Source: Micromonospora wenchangensis
GTDB lineage: Bacteria; Actinomycetota; Actinomycetes; Mycobacteriales; Micromonosporaceae
Length of the DNA: 58,909 nt
NCBI RefSeq assembly: GCF_002210435.1
Contig: NZ_MZMV01000045.1
Span: 1-58,909 of the forward strand
Direction of reading: 5' to 3'
Shown here in pieces: positions 24,821-32,306 of the stretch. Numbering within the stretch: the first letter of the stretch is position 1; the number at the start of each line of letters is the position of its first letter. The position numbers and the translations under genes were made by a program. The notes beneath the pieces are model-generated. The model had not been told where the DNA came from and ran no database searches. It saw only the letters and a program-made list of their open reading frames with translations.

Positions 24821-25633
24821 TTGCACGCGGTGATCCTTGCCGGTGGCAAAGGGGTGCGGCTCCGGCCGTACACGACGACGCTGCCGAAGCCCCTGATGCC
24901 GATCGGGGACAGCCACTCGATCCTGCAGATCGTGCTCGACCAGCTCGCCTCGCGGGGGTTCACCTCGGTGACCCTGGCGATCAACCATCTCGGCCCGCTG
25001 ATCCGGGCGTTCGTGGGCGACGGCAACCGGTGGGGGCTGGCCATCGACTACGTCGAGGAGGACCGGCCGCTGTCCACGGTCGGCCCGCTGTTCGGCCTCA
25101 AGGACCGGCTGCCCGACGAGTTCCTGGTGATGAACGGGGACGTCCTCACCGACCTGGACTACGGCGACCTGCTGCGCAGCCACCAGCGCTCCGGGGCCGG
25201 CCTGACCCTGGCGACCTCGGAACGGGTGCACCGGATCGACTTCGGCGTGCTCGACGTGGACGCCGGCCGGGTCGTCGGGTTCCGGGAGAAGCCGGCGCTG
25301 CGCTACCCGGTCAGCATGGGCGTCTACGGGATGTCCCGGCGGACCCTGGAGCCCTACCCGGCCGGGTTGGCCCTCGGCTTCGACCAGCTCGTGCTGGACC
25401 TGCTCGCGGGCGGCGACCCGCCGATGACGTACCCGTTCGACGGGTTCTGGCTGGACATCGGGCGACCGGAGGACTACGACGAGGCGAACCGGTCGTTCCA
25501 CCAGCTCAAACCGATCCTGTTGCCGGCCGGGCCGACCCCGGTGGAGGTGGCCGTCGGCGACCCGGTGGGGGCCGTCGGCGAGCCGCTGGCCGCCGACCTG
25601 ACGGGCGTGGTGGGCGCCGGGGAGCTGACGTGA
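24821..25633 (+). CDS. Sugar-1-phosphate nucleotidyltransferase
   Basis: GT-A type nucleotidyltransferase of 270 residues. The N-terminal AVILAGGKGVRLRPYT and LPKPLMPIG motifs bind NTP and sugar phosphate; GRPLSTVGPL-type (EEDRPLSTVGPLFGL), VMNGDVLTD and FWLDIGRPEDYDEAN complete the family pattern. The final 25 residues are an Ala/Gly/Val-rich tail. It makes an NDP-sugar from a sugar-1-phosphate; which base and sugar cannot be told. The TTG start at 24821 is supported by GGGGAGG at 24809-24815. Confidence 0.88.
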   Translation: MHAVILAGGKGVRLRPYTTTLPKPLMPIGDSHSILQIVLDQLASRGFTSVTLAINHLGPLIRAFVGDGNRWGLAIDYVEEDRPLSTVGPLFGLKDRLPDEFLVMNGDVLTDLDYGDLLRSHQRSGAGLTLATSERVHRIDFGVLDVDAGRVVGFREKPALRYPVSMGVYGMSRRTLEPYPAGLALGFDQLVLDLLAGGDPPMTYPFDGFWLDIGRPEDYDEANRSFHQLKPILLPAGPTPVEVAVGDPVGAVGEPLAADLTGVVGAGELT

Positions 25634-26523
25634 CCCGGGTGCTGCTGTTCGGGGCGTCCGGGTTCATCGGGGGGCACGCCCGCGACGCGCTGACGGCGGA
25701 CCCCCGGGTGACCGAGGTGGTCTGCCCGGGGCGGACCACCCACGACCTGCTCGACGGCACGCCGGACGCGCTGGCCGGGTTGCTGCGGGAGGTCGCCCCG
25801 GACGCGGTGGTCAACTGCGTGGGCGCGCTCACCGGTTCCGCCGGGCAACTGGTCACGGCGAACACCCTGGTCGCGGCGAAACTGCTGGAGGCGACCGCCG
25901 CCGCGGCGCCACGGGCCCGGCTGGTCCGGCTCGGCTCGGCCGGCGAGTACGGGCCGGTGCCGGACCGGGTCCCGGTCACCGAGGACTCCCCCGCCCGGCC
26001 GGTCAGCGCGTACGGCGTCAGCCACCTGGCCGGCACCCGGCTGTTCCAGCTCGCCGGGGAGGCCGGCGAGGTCGACGCGGTCTCGCTGCGGGTGTTCAAC
26101 CCGATCGGCCCCGGCATGTCGCAGGAGAACCTGCTCGGTCGGGCGGCGGCCCGGCTGCGGGCCGCCCTGGACGACGGGGCCGCCGAGATCACCCTGGGGC
26201 CGCTGTCGGCGTACCGGGACTTCGTCGACGTGCGGGACCTCGCCGCGCTGGTCGTCGCGGCGGTCCTCGCGCCGACGCTGCGGTACCGGGTCGTCAACGC
26301 CGGCAGCGGCCGGGCCGTCACCGCCCGGGAGGCGGTCGGCCTGCTGGCCGACGCGGCGGGTTACCGGGGCCGGGTCCGCGAGGCCGGGGCCGGGCCGCAG
26401 CGCTCGCAGGCGGTCGACTGGATCCAGGCCGACATCGGCCGGGCCGCCGAGCTGGGCTGGTCGCCGGTGCGTGACCTGGCCACCTCCGTCAAGGACATCT
26501 GGGCCGCCGGCGAGGCGCGGTGA
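25630..26523 (+). CDS. NAD-dependent epimerase/dehydratase (extended SDR) with altered active site
   Basis: A 297-residue extended short-chain dehydrogenase. The N-terminal VLLFGASGFIGGH binds NAD(P); then VVNCVGALTG, RLGSAGEYG, FNPIGPGM and YRDFVDVRDLA. The catalytic YxxxK is Y128-G-V-S-H132, with His in place of the usual Lys. This could reduce or change activity, or be tolerated in this subfamily. It probably modifies an NDP-sugar for the polymer. The GTG overlaps the previous stop by 4 bp (GTGA). Confidence 0.83.
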   Translation: MTRVLLFGASGFIGGHARDALTADPRVTEVVCPGRTTHDLLDGTPDALAGLLREVAPDAVVNCVGALTGSAGQLVTANTLVAAKLLEATAAAAPRARLVRLGSAGEYGPVPDRVPVTEDSPARPVSAYGVSHLAGTRLFQLAGEAGEVDAVSLRVFNPIGPGMSQENLLGRAAARLRAALDDGAAEITLGPLSAYRDFVDVRDLAALVVAAVLAPTLRYRVVNAGSGRAVTAREAVGLLADAAGYRGRVREAGAGPQRSQAVDWIQADIGRAAELGWSPVRDLATSVKDIWAAGEAR

Positions 26524-26576
26524 GCCGGGCGGACCGCTCCCCCCTTCACGACACACCGCACACGAGAGGACAGCAG

Positions 26577-27926
26577 ATGAGCATGAAGATCGGGGTCGTG
26601 GGCCTGGGCTACGTGGGGCTCACCCTCACCGCCGCCCTCGCCGACAAGGGCTTCACGGTGTACGGCGCCGACGTGTCACCGGCGGTGCTGGACGCGCTGT
26701 CACACGGCCGGCCGCACATCTTCGAGCCGGGCATCGAGGACGTCTTCGCCGCCCACCTCGGTACGCGCATCCACGTCGCCGCCGACCTGCCTAAGGACAC
26801 CGTCGACGTGGCGGTGATCAGCGTGTCGACGCCGGTGGACAACATGACCCACCGGCCCAACCTGGCGAACCTGGCCGCCGCAGCCCGGGTGGTGGCGGCG
26901 AGCTGCCGGCCGGACACCCTGGTGGTGGTCCGCAGCACGGTGCCGGTGGGCACCAGCCGTCGGGTGGTGCTGCCGGAGCTCCAGGCCGCCTGGGGCGAGC
27001 GGGTGAGGCTGGTGATGGCCCCGGAGCGCACCATCCAGGGGCAGGCGCTGCGGGAACTGGTGGAGCTGCCGCAGGTGATCGGCGGCCTGGACGACGACAG
27101 CCTGGTCGCCGCGACCGGGTTCTTCAACGGGCTGGTCCGCACTATCGTCCCGGTCTCCAGCCTGGAGGCCGCCGAGTTGGTGAAGCTGTCCAACAACTGC
27201 CACACCGACCTGATCTACGCGTTCGGCAACGAGATCGCGCTGGTCGCCGAGCGGCACGGCCTCGACCCGCTGGAGGTGATCCGGGCGGCCAACGTCGACT
27301 ACCCGCGCCCCGATCTCGCCAAGCCCGGGTACGTGGGCGGCGGCTGCCTCTCCAAGGACCCGTACATCATGATCGACAGTGCGGGTGACCGCCGGCCGTT
27401 CCTCGTCGGCAAGGCCCGCCAGCTCAACGAGTACCTGCCGATCCACGTCGGCGAGACGGTGGTCCGGATGCTCGTCGAGGCGCGCGGGCGCAGCCTCGGC
27501 GCCCGGCTGGCGGTGCTCGGGTGGGCGTACAAGGGCTGGCCGGCGACCGACGACATGCGCGGCACGCCGATCGAGCCGATGATGCGGGTGTTCTCCGCCG
27601 CCGGGGTCACCGTCCTCGGTCACGACCCGATGGTCACCGACGACGTGATCCGCCAGTACGGCGGCGAACCGGTCAGCCTGGACAAGGCGTTCACCGAGGC
27701 GGACGCCGTCCTGATCATCAACGACCACCCGGACTACCGGGCGTTGCGGGTGCCGGAGGTGCTCGGCGCGACGCCACCGGCGTTCGTCTACGACTCGTGG
27801 CGGGTGCTCGACGCGGACGCGGTGCTGGCCGCCGGGGTCCGCTACGCCGGGCTCGGCTACCTGCCGCCCGCCCCCGCCGGGGCGGCCGGCGCGGACGCGG
27901 CGACCGTCGGGGCGGTGTCGGCATGA
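26577..27926 (+). CDS. UDP-glucose/UDP-hexosamine 6-dehydrogenase family protein
   Basis: Nucleotide-sugar dehydrogenase of 449 residues that oxidises an NDP-sugar to the uronic acid with NAD. It has the N-terminal KIGVVGLGYVGLTLTAALADKG Rossmann motif, STPVD, RSTVPVGTS, the central ELVKLSNNCHTDLIYAFGNE helix, catalytic C257 in GGGCLSKDPY, and the C-terminal LGWAYKGWPATDDMRGTP domain. The ATG at 26577 has GAGAGGA upstream; an in-frame ATG at 26520 lacks one. Presence of this enzyme suggests the polymer or a precursor contains uronic acid. Confidence 0.9.
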   Translation: MSMKIGVVGLGYVGLTLTAALADKGFTVYGADVSPAVLDALSHGRPHIFEPGIEDVFAAHLGTRIHVAADLPKDTVDVAVISVSTPVDNMTHRPNLANLAAAARVVAASCRPDTLVVVRSTVPVGTSRRVVLPELQAAWGERVRLVMAPERTIQGQALRELVELPQVIGGLDDDSLVAATGFFNGLVRTIVPVSSLEAAELVKLSNNCHTDLIYAFGNEIALVAERHGLDPLEVIRAANVDYPRPDLAKPGYVGGGCLSKDPYIMIDSAGDRRPFLVGKARQLNEYLPIHVGETVVRMLVEARGRSLGARLAVLGWAYKGWPATDDMRGTPIEPMMRVFSAAGVTVLGHDPMVTDDVIRQYGGEPVSLDKAFTEADAVLIINDHPDYRALRVPEVLGATPPAFVYDSWRVLDADAVLAAGVRYAGLGYLPPAPAGAAGADAATVGAVSA

Positions 27927-28888
27927 GGGCGCTGCTGCTCGGCGGGGCCGGCTTCATCGGCCTGCACCTGGCCCGCCGGCTCGTCGCCGACGGGCACCGG
28001 GTGACGATCGTGGACGACTTCTCCCGGGGCCGCGACGACGCCGACCTCGACCGGCTGCGCGCCGACCCGGCCGTGCAGGTGGTCTCCGGGGATCTGACCA
28101 GCCCGGACACCTGGGCGGCGCTGCCGACCGGCTGGGACCAGGTCTACCTGCTCGCCGCCGTCGTCGGGGTGCGCAACGTGGAGCAGGACCCGGCCCGGGT
28201 GATCCGGGTCAACACCCTGTCGGCGCTGCACCTGCTCGACTGGGTGGCACCGGGCGAGCGGGTCTTCTTCGCCTCCACCAGCGAGGTCTACGCCGGGGGC
28301 GTGACCGCCGGGGTGGTGCCGGTGCCGACCGACGAGACCGTGCCGCCGATGATCTCCGACATCGCCGCGCCACGGTTCGCGTACGCGGCCAGCAAGCTGC
28401 TCGGCGAGGCCGCCTTCCTGCACACGGCGCGGGCCCGGGGCTTCGAGACCGTGGTGGGCCGGTTCCACAACGTGTACGGCCCCCGGATGGGCGCCGACCA
28501 CGTCATCCCGGAGATGTCGCTGCGCGCCCTGCGCGGGGCCGACCCGTTCCCCGTCCCGGGGGCCGACCAGTTCCGGGCGTTCTGCCACGTCGACGACGCG
28601 GTCGAGGCGATGCTGCGGCTGATGGCGACGCCGGCCGCCGCCGGGCAGATCGTGCACATCGGCAACGACCGCGAGGAGACCAACATCGGCGACCTGGCGA
28701 AGCTGGTGCTGCGGGTGGCCGGGGTCAGCCCCGCCATCGCACCCGGGAACGCGCCGCCGGGATCGGTCGCCCGCCGCTGCCCGGACCTGTCCCGGCTGCG
28801 CGAGCTGACCGGCTACGAGCCGGCCGTCAGCCTGGAGGAGGGGGTCCGCAGCACGTTCGCCTGGTACCGGGAACACGGGTGGACGTGA
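27923..28888 (+). CDS. NAD-dependent nucleotide-sugar epimerase
   Basis: Extended SDR of 321 residues. It has the N-terminal MRALLLGGAGFIGLHLARRL, VDDFSRGR, VYLLAAVVGVRNVEQDP, the intact catalytic motif Y154-AAS-K158 with the preceding ASTSEVY serine/threonine, and RFHNVYGPRM. The pattern fits UDP-sugar 4-epimerases or decarboxylases, for example making a GalNAc- or galacturonate-type precursor or UDP-xylose. The ATG overlaps the dehydrogenase stop by 4 bp, so the two products are made together. Confidence 0.88.
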   Translation: MRALLLGGAGFIGLHLARRLVADGHRVTIVDDFSRGRDDADLDRLRADPAVQVVSGDLTSPDTWAALPTGWDQVYLLAAVVGVRNVEQDPARVIRVNTLSALHLLDWVAPGERVFFASTSEVYAGGVTAGVVPVPTDETVPPMISDIAAPRFAYAASKLLGEAAFLHTARARGFETVVGRFHNVYGPRMGADHVIPEMSLRALRGADPFPVPGADQFRAFCHVDDAVEAMLRLMATPAAAGQIVHIGNDREETNIGDLAKLVLRVAGVSPAIAPGNAPPGSVARRCPDLSRLRELTGYEPAVSLEEGVRSTFAWYREHGWT

Positions 28889-29580
28889 TGAGCCGCCGCC
28901 CCATCTGCTTCTACTACGGCGACGGCCGCCTGCCCGAACTGACCCGCTACGTACGGGTGGTGCTGCAACCGGACTTCTACCGTCCGGCCGAGCTGCGCTA
29001 CCTCGCGGCGCAGGACGTGCAGACCCTCGGCTACCTGTCGTTGTCGGAGGACCAGGGGCCGCCCGCGCCCTGGCAGCGGCAGGAGCGCAACCCGGACTGG
29101 GGCGGCGCGTTCGTCCACGTCGACCATCCGCTGTGGGTGTCGCACGTGGTGGGGCAGGCGAAGCAGGCGATCGCGCAGGGGTTCGCCGGGTTGTTCCTGG
29201 ACACGCTCAACGTCGAGCTGACCTTCCCGGAGGACGTGCCGCACCTGCTCACCCTGGTCGCCGCGATCCGGGAGGAGGCGGAGCCGGCGTACCTGCTGGC
29301 GAACCGGGGTTTCGGCATGCTGCCCCGGCTGGCCGAGATCGTCGACGGGATCGTCTTCGAGTCGTTCTCGGCCCGGTGGACCGACCAGGGTTACGCGCCG
29401 TGGCCGCCCGACGTGCTGGAGTTCCACGCCCAGATCGCCGAGCAGCTGCTCCAGTTGGAGCTGGACCTGTACAGCCTCGACTATGCCGACAGTCAGGGCC
29501 TGACCGATTTCGCCGAGCGCCGGGCCCGGCAGTTCGGGCTCCAGTCCTCGGTCAGCGACCGCGCCCTGTCGCGTACCTGA
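28888..29580 (+). CDS. GH114-like endo-alpha-1,4-galactosaminidase domain protein
   Basis: A 230-residue TIM-barrel-type protein resembling the hydrolase domain of PelA and fungal Ega3 (GH114). Early strands YVRVVLQPDFY and TLGYLSLSED are followed by the two acidic residues expected of the family: D105 in GLFLDTLN and E158 in GIVFESFS, 53 apart. No signal peptide or transmembrane segment is visible. This is unexpected for an enzyme meant to cut an exported polymer. The ATG at 28888 overlaps the epimerase stop (TGATG); a GTG at 28879 is the alternative. Last gene of the operon. Confidence 0.7.
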   Translation: MSRRPICFYYGDGRLPELTRYVRVVLQPDFYRPAELRYLAAQDVQTLGYLSLSEDQGPPAPWQRQERNPDWGGAFVHVDHPLWVSHVVGQAKQAIAQGFAGLFLDTLNVELTFPEDVPHLLTLVAAIREEAEPAYLLANRGFGMLPRLAEIVDGIVFESFSARWTDQGYAPWPPDVLEFHAQIAEQLLQLELDLYSLDYADSQGLTDFAERRARQFGLQSSVSDRALSRT

Positions 29581-29612
29581 CCGCCTCACCCGGGGCGTAC
29601 GCCTCACCGGGT

Positions 29613-29631
29613 CGGGACCGCTACGGTCCCG
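29613..29631 (+). terminator. Hairpin after the polysaccharide operon
   Basis: CGGGACCG and CGGTCCCG form an 8-bp stem with a CTA loop, 32 bp after the last operon gene. Confidence 0.5.
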
Positions 29632-29737
29632 TCCCGCCCCGGGCCCCCGCTCCCGCCGGGCGGGACCGGACCGCGCGTCGGCACCACGCGCGTCCGGCTC
29701 CCACCCGGCGGGGGCGGGGGTCCACCGCAGCGGTGGG

Positions 29738-30364
29738 TCAGGACGCGGCGGCGTCGAGCGCCGGGGCCAGCGGCAGCAGCGCCGCCCGGACGAAGTCCGG
29801 CAGCGGCGCGGGCGGCACCACGAAACCGGCCATCGACGGCACCTCGCCCGTGCCGTGCAGCCACTGCCGCAGCGCCACCCGGGCCGCCGCGCCGACCGCG
29901 GCGGCGAGCACCCGGGCGGCCAGTGGTCCGACGCCGGGACAGCGGGTGGTGACCGCCCCGGCCAGGGGTTCCTCGAACGTGGTGACGGCCTCGACGTAGC
30001 AGTCGCGCAGCGTGGGGCTGGCGGCGATCATCAGCAGCGCGGCGGGCGGCTGGTCGCCGGGGTCGGCGTAGAGGCCCACGACGGCCTCGACGACCGCGTC
30101 GGCGAGGCCGACCCCGGCCGGCCGGGCGAGCACCGCCGCCGCGACTCCGGCCGCGCGGTCGGCGGCGACCCCGGCGACGATGGCCTGCTCCCGGCTCGGG
30201 AAGTAGTTGTTGTAGGTCCGGGTCGAGACGCCTGCCGCCTGGGCGATCTCCTCGACGCGGACGTTGTCCGGCCCCCGTTCCAGCGCGAGGCGCAGCGCCG
30301 CCGCCTGTAGGGCCTCCCGGGTGGCCCGCTTCTTCCGTTCCCGCAGCGTCGGTGGATCGGTCAC
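29738..30364 (-). CDS. TetR family transcriptional regulator
   Basis: A 208-residue regulator. From the GTG at 30364 the N-terminus reads MTDPPTLRERKKRATREALQAAALRLALERG, then the TetR helix-turn-helix VEEIAQAAGVSTRTYNNYFPSREQAI. The C-terminal ligand domain is Ala-rich and unrelated to named groups. The open frame continues upstream to 30487, but that would run through the operator and the divergent promoter. It probably represses the divergent gene at 30471 and itself through the dyad at 30390-30411. Confidence 0.88.
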   Translation of the reverse strand: MTDPPTLRERKKRATREALQAAALRLALERGPDNVRVEEIAQAAGVSTRTYNNYFPSREQAIVAGVAADRAAGVAAAVLARPAGVGLADAVVEAVVGLYADPGDQPPAALLMIAASPTLRDCYVEAVTTFEEPLAGAVTTRCPGVGPLAARVLAAAVGAAARVALRQWLHGTGEVPSMAGFVVPPAPLPDFVRAALLPLAPALDAAAS

Positions 30365-30389
30365 GGCGTCACTGTCGCACACACGGTAC

Positions 30390-30411
30390 GTGCACGCAAA
30401 ATTGCGTGCAC
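30390..30411. promoter_or_regulatory. TetR operator candidate between 29738 and 30471 genes
   Basis: Perfect 10-bp arms GTGCACGCAA and TTGCGTGCAC around AA. The left arm plus AA (GTGCACGCAAAA) recurs directly at 30406-30417, giving two overlapping half-site arrangements. A TATGCT hexamer at 30419-30424 follows, a possible -10 for the plus-strand gene. Confidence 0.6.
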
Positions 30412-30470
30412 GCAAAAATATGCTACGGTCCCTCCGAACTCCGGCAGCACCACGACCGAAAGGGACCGAC

Positions 30471-31493
30471 ATGCGCGCCAAAGGCATGGCCTACGACACC
30501 GGCTTCGTCACCGACGGCGTCAACTCGGTGCCGCACTGGGACCCCGAGGTGGTCCGGCGGGAGCTGGCCATCATCCGAGACGACCTGCACTGCACCGCCG
30601 TCCACCTGGTCGGCGGTGATCCCGGGCGGCTGGAGTCCGCCGCCCGGATCGCCGCCGGGCTCGGCCTGGAGGTCTGGTTCTCGCCGTACCCCCTGGAGCT
30701 GGAACCGGACCTGATCCGCGCCCTGTTCCTCGACTGCGCCGAGCGGGCCGAGCGGCTCCGCGCGGCGGGAGCCGAGATCGTGTTCGTCACCGGCGCCGAG
30801 CTGAGCATCATGAACCGCGGGTTCATCGAGGGGGACCGCCTCGCGGACCGCCTCGACCACCTGCTGACCGACCCGAACGGCCGGGCCGAGCGCATCGCCG
30901 GGGTCCGCACCCGCCTCGATGCGTTCCTGCGCGCCACCGTGGCGGCGGTCCGCGAACGCTTCCACGGGAGGGTCACCTACGCCGCGATCCCGTTCGAGGG
31001 CGTCGACTGGGACCTGTTCGACGTGGTGACCGTCGAACTGATCCGCTCCGCCGAGGTCGCCGACCAGTTCCGCGACGGCGTACGCCGGCTCGTCGACCAG
31101 CCCAAGCCGGTCGCCGTCACCGGCTTCGGCACCGCGACCTGGCGCGGCGCGGGCGACGTCGCGCCGCGCAGCATGGAGATCATCGAGTACGGCCCGAGCG
31201 GCAGACCCCATCGGCTGGACGGGGTGTACGAGCGCGACGAGCCCGGCCAGGCCGCGTACCTGAGCGAACTGCTCGACATCTTCGACAGCGAGGGCGTCGA
31301 CAGTGCCTTCGTCCACCTGTTCGCGCTGCCCAGCCTCCCGCACCGACCGGACGGCGACCCGCGCGACGACCTCGACCTCGCCAGCCCCGGGATCGTCAAG
31401 GTGCTCGACGGGCGCACCGGTGAGACGTACCCCGGCCTGCCCTGGGAACCGAAGGCCGCGTTCGCCGCGGTCGCCGCGCACTACGCGCGCTGA
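30471..31493 (+). CDS. Conserved hypothetical TIM-barrel-like protein
   Basis: A 340-residue soluble protein beginning MRAKGMAYDTGFVTDGVN. Alternating strand/helix units (CTAVHLVGGDP, LGLEVWFSPYPLEL, GAEIVFVTGAELSIMNRGF, VTYAAIPFEGVDWDLFDVV, PVAVTGFGTATWRGAG, GVDSAFVHLFALP) look like a (beta/alpha)8 glycosidase-like barrel. I believe some actinobacterial relatives carry the label 'abortive infection protein', but nothing in the sequence confirms a phage role. The ATG has AAGGGA upstream. Divergent from and probably repressed by the TetR gene. Confidence 0.75.
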   Translation: MRAKGMAYDTGFVTDGVNSVPHWDPEVVRRELAIIRDDLHCTAVHLVGGDPGRLESAARIAAGLGLEVWFSPYPLELEPDLIRALFLDCAERAERLRAAGAEIVFVTGAELSIMNRGFIEGDRLADRLDHLLTDPNGRAERIAGVRTRLDAFLRATVAAVRERFHGRVTYAAIPFEGVDWDLFDVVTVELIRSAEVADQFRDGVRRLVDQPKPVAVTGFGTATWRGAGDVAPRSMEIIEYGPSGRPHRLDGVYERDEPGQAAYLSELLDIFDSEGVDSAFVHLFALPSLPHRPDGDPRDDLDLASPGIVKVLDGRTGETYPGLPWEPKAAFAAVAAHYAR

Positions 31494-31565
31494 TCCGCCC
31501 CCGCCCGGCCTGGCCGGCGGACGACGTCGACGTCGGGGCGACGCCCGGCCACCGGGCGTCGCCCC

Positions 31566-32162
31566 TCAGCGCAGCCGCAGCCCCGCGACGAGGAGCCCGA
31601 CCATCCGGCGGGCGTCGTAGTAGGGGGCGCGGCCGGCGCAGAGGTTGCCGACGGCGAACAGCAGCTCCCGGGGATCGGTGCCGGGGCGGATCTCGCCGGC
31701 CGCGGCGGCGGCGTCGAGCAGGCGGGCGCACGCGGGGACGAGGCGGTCGAGGAAGTACCCGTGCAGCGTCTCGAAGGCGGCGGTGTCCGAGCTCATCGCC
31801 CCGGCGAGGCCGTGCTTGGTGACCAGGAAGTCGACGAACCGGTCGATCCAGGCGGTCAGGGCGGCGTGCGGCGTGACGCTGTCGGCGAGCAGGGCCGGCG
31901 CGGCCTCGGCGCACGCCTGCACCTGGTGCCGGTAGACCCCGACGATCAGGTCGGCCCGGGTCGGGAAGTGGCGGTAGATGGTGCCGACGCCGACGCCGGC
32001 CCGCGCGGCGATGTCGCGTACCGGCACGTCGACACCGGCGTCGAGGAAGGCCGCGGCGGCCGCCTCCAGCAGGGCCGCCTCGTTACGCCGGGCGTCGGCC
32101 CGCTTCCGGGGCGCGTCGGCGCGCCCGCCCGGGGTGGGTGACCCCGCTCCGCCGTCGACCAC
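31566..32162 (-). CDS. TetR family transcriptional regulator
   Basis: A 198-residue TetR protein. A charged N-terminal arm (PRKRADARRNEAALLEAAAAAF) is followed by the helix-turn-helix VRDIAARAGVGVGTIYRHFPTRADLIVGVY and a C-terminal domain with FVDFLVTKHGLAGAMS and LFAVGNLCAGR, typical of regulators that control oxidoreductase genes. The GTG at 32162 has GGAGG about 10 nt upstream. Two matching operators in the divergent promoter make autoregulation and control of the aldo/keto reductase gene very likely. Confidence 0.9.
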   Translation of the reverse strand: MVDGGAGSPTPGGRADAPRKRADARRNEAALLEAAAAAFLDAGVDVPVRDIAARAGVGVGTIYRHFPTRADLIVGVYRHQVQACAEAAPALLADSVTPHAALTAWIDRFVDFLVTKHGLAGAMSSDTAAFETLHGYFLDRLVPACARLLDAAAAAGEIRPGTDPRELLFAVGNLCAGRAPYYDARRMVGLLVAGLRLR

Positions 32163-32184
32163 CGCGCCGTCACCTCCGGACTCC

Positions 32185-32235
32185 TTGGCAAACGGAACAG
32201 CGTTCCGTATAGTTCAGAGCGGAACACGGTTCCGC
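32185..32235 (+). promoter_or_regulatory. Sigma-70-type promoter with two TetR operators
   Basis: A near-consensus promoter, TTGGCA (32185-32190) and TATAGT (32208-32213) with a 17-bp spacer, drives the plus-strand aldo/keto reductase. Dyad 1 (ACGGAAC-AGC-GTTCCGT, 32192-32208) fills the spacer, and dyad 2 (GCGGAAC-ACG-GTTCCGC, 32219-32235) covers the start point. Both have 7-bp perfect arms and centres 27 bp apart. Confidence 0.8.
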
Positions 32236-32306
32236 TTGAACCATGATGCCAGAGCCGGACGGCCGGCGGCCAGCCGCGCCCCCGTCACCCCGTGGAGGAA
32301 ACCCTC

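Noticed and set aside
30396..30424. Standard -35/-10 promoter for the 30471 gene
   Set aside because: TATGCT has no acceptable -35 at 16-18 bp; TTGCGT is only 11 bp away, so only the dyad is reported.
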